Below, one piece after another: positions 62,983 to 64,000 of a stretch of 64,000 nt of DNA. How positions within the stretch are numbered: position 1 is the stretch's first letter; each line of letters begins with the position of its first letter. Source of the DNA: Styela clava (Eukaryota; Chordata; Ascidiacea; Stolidobranchia; Styelidae). The position numbers and the translations under genes were made by a program. Location: the NCBI RefSeq assembly GCF_964204865.1, contig NC_135263.1:6140501-6204500 (forward strand). Direction: 5' to 3'. The notes below the pieces were generated by a model. The model made no database searches and had not been told where the DNA came from. It saw nothing but the letters and a program-made list of their open reading frames with translations.

Positions 62983-64000
62983 CTTGAGAGTTTGTTTTTC
63001 AACTCTTCTCAAGTATATTTCCAATATAATTGATCATCAAAAATTAACTTCCTTTGACAGAAATATAGTCAAGGACTTTGTAGAACACCGAATAGCTCTT
63101 CCTTTCTATTACAAGACATTATATAAACCAAATGCAATGTCAGTCAATTGTTTGTTTCAATCATCAGATGTCAGTAGTCTATCTATAAGCCTATCTCAAT
63201 ATATGTCCCTATAAAAAATATTGGATTAGTCTCAATTATTCATGACATTGACAGATTCAGAGATTGATAAAATACGCCAAAACCTTGGTGAATAAAAAAA
63301 AATTATCATGAATATAGGCTAATAGTTTGAAACCAGTTTACTTATAACTGCATAATGTAGATCTAAATCTTAGGGTGATATTTAAAAACAAAAATGTGAT
63401 GCATAAGTTACGGTATTAATACAGAAATATGAACTGAGTGCATTCTTGATTATAAAGAAAATTTGCAAAACTACCTACTGACCTATTGTAACAATATTGG
63501 TTAATTCAGTTACTTAAAGTCTGCACCAAGCCCGTAAGAAATTAGGAAGTAAGTTTTAGGATAAAGTAACAGAATGAATTCACTGCATACAGCTGTACAG
63601 GCATAACCAAGAATGCAAGATCTGAAGACGCCCAAAGAGTAGGCAAAGCTTTTTGCATAATGTCCAAGAATTTGTCGCTAGCATAACATTTGCCATTATA
63701 ATCATGAATACCTATACAGTCGAATCCTAGAAAATAGAACAACACCATAAAACACAGCAACAGTTTCCTATATCTGCACATTCTCAGCAATCGTGAACTC
63801 AATCGTTTGTGAAATCAAGGGTTAAAGTCTGCGAGGACGAGCTAGACGCCAATGAACGTAAACTGACAAAAAACCAGTAAAATAAAAAGCTCTTTCATGT
63901 CACCTTACGGGCACATAAACAAGGGAAAAAGTTTATTCGACAGACAGTTTGTGATTTTCTTCAAAAAGTGTAAATTTCATTGGCATGTGTTGTAAATAAT
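62983..64000. other. GAB 5' flank
   Basis: Upstream of the GAB start on the minus strand, so it should hold its 5'UTR and promoter, but no TATA-type or acceptor signal stands out. The reading frame stays open upstream to an ATG at 63024 (adding MEIYLRRVEKQTLK). I prefer the ATG at 62982 because family members begin MSGG. A small minus frame at 63542-63802 is unsupported. Confidence 0.45.

Noticed and set aside
62983..63024. N-terminal extension of GAB to the ATG at 63024
   Set aside because: GAB proteins start MSGG directly before the PH domain, and the added 14 residues have no counterpart.
1..64000. CRISPR array, bacterial operon or phage-type system
   Set aside because: No regular direct repeats with spacers, no ribosome-binding-site-led gene clusters. 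Introns and animal gene families show this is eukaryotic nuclear DNA.

Overview
The window looks like animal nuclear DNA. It is AT-rich, has long introns with GT-AG borders, and carries several animal signalling or ciliary genes: a GAB docking protein, an EPS15 homologue, a folate-receptor-family protein and a CFAP141 homologue. Protein divergence from vertebrates, fairly small genes, many small DNA transposons and splice acceptors just upstream of three start codons would fit a tunicate (ascidian) or another invertebrate deuterostome. I infer this and have not tested it.

Six protein-coding genes can be modelled. In all four multi-exon genes every splice phase is consistent. On the minus strand: WDR55 (8 exons, CDS 2512-6759, 379 aa); a folate-receptor-family membrane protein (8 exons, 10977-17853, 353 aa); CFAP141 (2 exons, 29552-30831, 120 aa); and a GAB1/2/4-type docking protein (15 exons, 33910-62982, 1137 aa) with a 16-kb first intron. 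On the plus strand, between the folate receptor and CFAP141, lie two adjacent intronless genes: an EPS15-like endocytic adaptor without the first EH domain (22008-24239) and DNAJC17 (26921-27865).

The rest is intron and intergenic DNA filled with mobile elements. At least five non-autonomous hAT-like elements have perfect 8-bp target duplications: 190-1807, 12877-14524, 20484-21316, 37663-38034 and 61053-61984. A sixth is likely at 16258-17163. The element at 20484-21316 holds a TA-flanked MITE. A short-TIR family (GGCGCTCC/GGTACTC ends) has four copies. tRNA-derived SINE-like copies lie around 5.2, 29.2, 31.2 and 34.2 kb, with a second set near 4.0, 6.5 and 11.2 kb. A 26-bp minisatellite and a perfect 52-bp palindrome lie in GAB introns.

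No prokaryotic-type system, CRISPR array, rRNA or convincing functional tRNA gene was seen. The genes are not an obvious pathway; EPS15 (receptor endocytosis) and GAB (receptor tyrosine kinase signalling) both act downstream of growth-factor receptors, but their proximity may be chance. The most interesting points are the altered ligand-pocket residues and transmembrane anchor of the folate-receptor homologue, the intronless truncated EPS15 beside intronless DNAJC17, the perfect palindrome, and the pair of inverted hAT copies carrying different internal duplications.
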